From positions 12,609,001 to 12,673,000 of the forward strand of contig NC_072795.1 in the NCBI RefSeq assembly GCF_028583425.1: a stretch of 64,000 nt of DNA. Direction: 5' to 3'. Each line of letters begins with the position of its first letter. The stretch's first letter is position 1. The notes beneath the pieces were generated by a model. It saw only the letters and a program-made list of their open reading frames with translations, was not told the origin of the DNA and searched no databases. The translations under genes and the position numbers were made by a program. This DNA comes from Eublepharis macularius. Lineage: Eukaryota; Chordata; Lepidosauria; Squamata; Eublepharidae. Positions 61,760-64,000 of the stretch are shown here, in pieces.

Positions 61760-62195
61760 CCGTTTGGAGGTAGAGAGTGCCGTCAAGTCATGGCTGAGGG
61801 GGTTTCATCGTAAGAGACTAACAGAGGTGGCTTGCCATTGCCTGCCTCTGCAACCCTGGTCTTTGTTGGAGGTCTCCCATCCAGTTACTAACCAAGGCTG
61901 ACCCTGCTTAGCTTCCGAGTAGAGTTGCCAGTTCCAAGTTGGGAAATTCCTGGAGATTTGTGGTGTGTGTGTGTGTGTGTGAAGCCTGGAGAAGGCAGGG
62001 TTTGGAGAGAGAAAGGACCTCGGCATGGTATAATTCTTTGGAGTCCACCCTCCAAAACAGCCATTTTCTCCAGATGAACTGATCTCTTTGGACTGGAGTC
62101 TGGTTGTAATACTGGAAGATCTCCAGCTACCACCTGGAGGCTGGCAGCCCTACTTCTGAGATCTGGCACGATTGGGCTTTCCTGGGTGATCTGGA
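61760..62195 (-). mobile_element. 5S rRNA-derived SINE split by hAT-1
   Basis: Tail AGTGCCGTCAAGTCATGGCT, body AACAGAGGTGGCTTGCCATT, reversed 5S GACCCTGCTTAGCTTCCGAG. After the insertion it continues at CTTCTGAGATCTGGCACGAT. It is followed 2 bp later by another reverse 5S SINE. Confidence 0.88.
61920..62152 (-). mobile_element. hAT-1 element inside a 5S SINE
   Basis: TAGAGTTGCCAG to GGCAGCCCTA. Flanks CTTCCGAG (61912-61919) and CTTCTGAG (62153-62160), 7 of 8. It contains a (GT)n at 61961-61980. Confidence 0.88.
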
Positions 62196-62196
62196 G

Positions 62197-62426
62197 GTGG
62201 TGGAGAGTGCCCTCCAGTCAGAATTGACTTATGGTGACCTCTGGTAGGGTTTTCATGGCAAGAGGCTAAGAGAGATGGTTTGCCATTGCCTGCCTCTGCA
62301 GTCTCGGTCTTCGTTGGAGGTCTCCCATCCAATTGCTAACCAAGGCCGACCCTGCTTAGCTTCTGAGATCCGACGAGATCAGGCTCACCTGGGCACACCA
62401 GGTCATGGTGGGCTATCTAGATCAGG
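62197..62426 (-). mobile_element. 5S rRNA-derived SINE, reverse
   Basis: AGTGCCCTCCAGTCAGAATT tail, AGAGATGGTTTGCCATTGCC body, reversed 5S head CTTAGCTTCTGAGATCCGAC then GAGATCAGGCTCACC. Same orientation as the neighbour to its left. Confidence 0.9.
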
Positions 62427-63161
62427 GCAATAAAGCCTTCCCAAAGGGAATATGCCATGGAAGACAAGGCTTACCAACACTGATCTCAGCCCTGCGGAGC
62501 CTTCCTTTTTGGTGGGCCACCGTCTGATCCAACAAGGCCAAACGTATGTTCTTGAAGGAAGTCACTGCCACCCCCTCCCGGATGTTGCAAACCAGAGTCC
62601 TGCAGCTGCCGACTCTCCTTCCTTGTGTACTGGGAGGGTCTGGCTCTCCCCTCCTTTTGCTTTTTTTCACCCCCCCCCCAAATCCCATCTCCTGGGCTGG
62701 GCCTTTTGCGAAGCCAAGTCCTGATTCTTTCCAGCTGTGCTGGGCCGAGGCGGCTGACACAGTTCCTGCAGCCTCTCCCCCTGCCAAGACTCGGGAATGT
62801 CAGCCAAGAGTTAGCAGCGAGAGCAAAGAGGGGGGGGGCAAAATCCGCCACCAATTAATCCCTGATCTCTCTCCTCCTGTCAAGGGAGAGGCTAGGAGGG
62901 GAGGGCTGCAGTGGCGTTCCCAGCTCCGGCCCTGTCTCCGGGGAGCCAGAGGCCAGCTCGGCCAAGCACACGGGGTGGGAACATGGACTGGCTCTTCCCA
63001 GATGGAGTGGAAGGGAAAGGTACTTTGGGTCAAGGAGAGCTGGGCTGCAGTGGTTTATCTTCAGTGATATGGACACCTGTGAGTCCAAGGCCAGGAGGAG
63101 GGAGGGGCTCCAAACCTGGCGCTTTCCCCATCAGCCCTTGAAAACAGCTCTCCAATTACAT
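62427..63161. other. Unassigned GC-rich block
   Basis: GC-rich, with C and G runs at 62671-62679 and 62830-62838. Several overlapping frames of 70-173 codons lie on both strands with no domain. It could be regulatory, but no motif supports that. Confidence 0.35.
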
Positions 63162-63169
63162 GTTACACC

Positions 63170-63389
63170 TAGAGTTACCAGCTCCAAGTTGGGAAATTCC
63201 TGGAGATCTGGGCAGTGAAACCTGGAGAAAGTGGGGTTTGGGGAGGGAAAGGACCTTGGCATGGCATAATTCCATAGAGCCCACCCCCCCAAAGTAGCCA
63301 TTTTCTCCAGGTGAACTGATCTCTGGGGCCTGGAGACCAGTTGTAATTCCAGGAGATCTCCAGCCACTACCTGGAGGCTGGCAACCCTA
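63170..63389 (-). mobile_element. hAT-1 element with perfect TSD
   Basis: 220 bp, TAGAGTTACCAGC to GAGGCTGGCAACCCTA. Flanked by the perfect duplication GTTACACC (63162-63169 and 63390-63397). Reverse orientation. Confidence 0.92.
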
Positions 63390-63397
63390 GTTACACC

Positions 63398-64000
63398 TTG
63401 CCGTGTTATCTGAGCATTGCTTGCACATTATGTGTAGTTCCATATTCAAGGGAAGACCAGTGTGTGTTGGGGCGGGGGACGGGGGGAGATAAATCTGGTA
63501 GCATACGTGTGTGCGGCGGTGGAGGGAGCGCTTGGTGTTGTAGAAATGGCACAGGCGGAAAATGAAAAAGCCCCTCTGCCTGCCCCCCCCTTTTCGCTAG
63601 GCTTCCCTGGAATTTGCATTTCAGTGCCTGCAGTCTGTAAAAAGAAGAAAAAAGCCCCGTAAAATGAACTACGCGGAGCAGGCGAGGCAGACCTGGAATG
63701 TGCAAATTCAAGGAAGACTGCTTGCCTGCAAACAGGCCTCAAAAATCAAGCTCCGTGTGTTGACAGCTTAAGGAGGGCTTAATTTGAACAGGCACACACC
63801 AGGCTTTCCAGCACTCAGAATCTGTTTTCAGTGCTGGGGCTCAGCCCTGGAACTGGCCAAGTAAAGACAACAGAGCTCCTATGAGCATGTGGAGAGTATC
63901 TTTCCCTCACCCCAGGTGACCATAGCAGCTTCTCCCATTTACAGGCTAATAAAGATTTCCAAGTAGGAGAGCACGAGGTTGACCTTTAGGGTTGTCGTCT
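63398..64000. other. Unassigned sequence to window end
   Basis: No repeat recognised; the last bases (TAGGGTTGTC at 63988) could begin another hAT-1 copy that runs past the window. Confidence 0.35.

Overview
This window looks like non-coding DNA from a squamate reptile, possibly a gecko, either intergenic or intronic. I found no host protein exon that I can defend. The lineage call rests on the repeats: CR1, L2-like and BovB/RTE LINE remnants; 5S-rRNA-headed and tRNA-headed SINEs with a BovB-like 3' tail; a tRNA-Ala(UGC)-derived SINE; MIR-like CORE-SINEs; and many short hAT-type elements. 'Squamate' is fairly secure. 'Gecko' is only an impression from repeat style.

Layout: 1-5.4 kb holds clustered hAT-1 elements (ends TAGGGTTGCC), a first PLE-like element split by nothing else, a second split by a hAT, and a long snapback element. 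5.4-10.7 kb holds a 5S SINE, two hAT-3 palindromes, a CR1 3' end with a readable ORF2 C-terminus, and an 867-bp near-perfect palindrome at 8916-9782. 10.7-21.3 kb is largely unique sequence around a C-family PLE-like copy, a triple-nested SINE/SINE/MITE locus (14.9-15.6 kb), a reverse CR1, a Sauria-type SINE, and palindromic PLE-like and hAT copies. At 21.36-22.56 kb a Charlie-like hAT contains L2, (TA)n, BovB and CORE-SINE sequence. 23-32.7 kb has CR1 copies, two of them interrupted by hATs, and 5S SINEs. 32.7-47 kb has a 16-bp-TSD PLE-like element, a solo LTR with a 5-bp TSD, a 118-bp MITE inside a CORE-SINE, two kinds of full-length hAT, and a 35-bp minisatellite. 47-64 kb has a tail-to-tail LINE pair, a second TAGAGATGGGC hAT, a BovB 3' end, an L2 ORF fragment and a GC-rich hAT inside another hAT.

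The strongest unifying observation is that several unrelated-looking short repeats share one architecture: inverted arms, a unique 30-55 bp tail at one end, target-site duplications (TSDs) of 8-17 bp, and at the inner end of each arm CUGANGA - hairpin - GAAA, which is the conserved core of a hammerhead ribozyme. Hairpin sequences differ between families while pairing is kept. This fits Penelope-like retroelement LTRs, which are known to carry minimal hammerhead motifs. I could not find a convincing stem I, so activity is unproven. A second theme is a group of snapback MITEs with related ends and 3-bp TSDs.

No operon, promoter or RNA gene of the host is claimed. Boundaries without a stated TSD are approximate.
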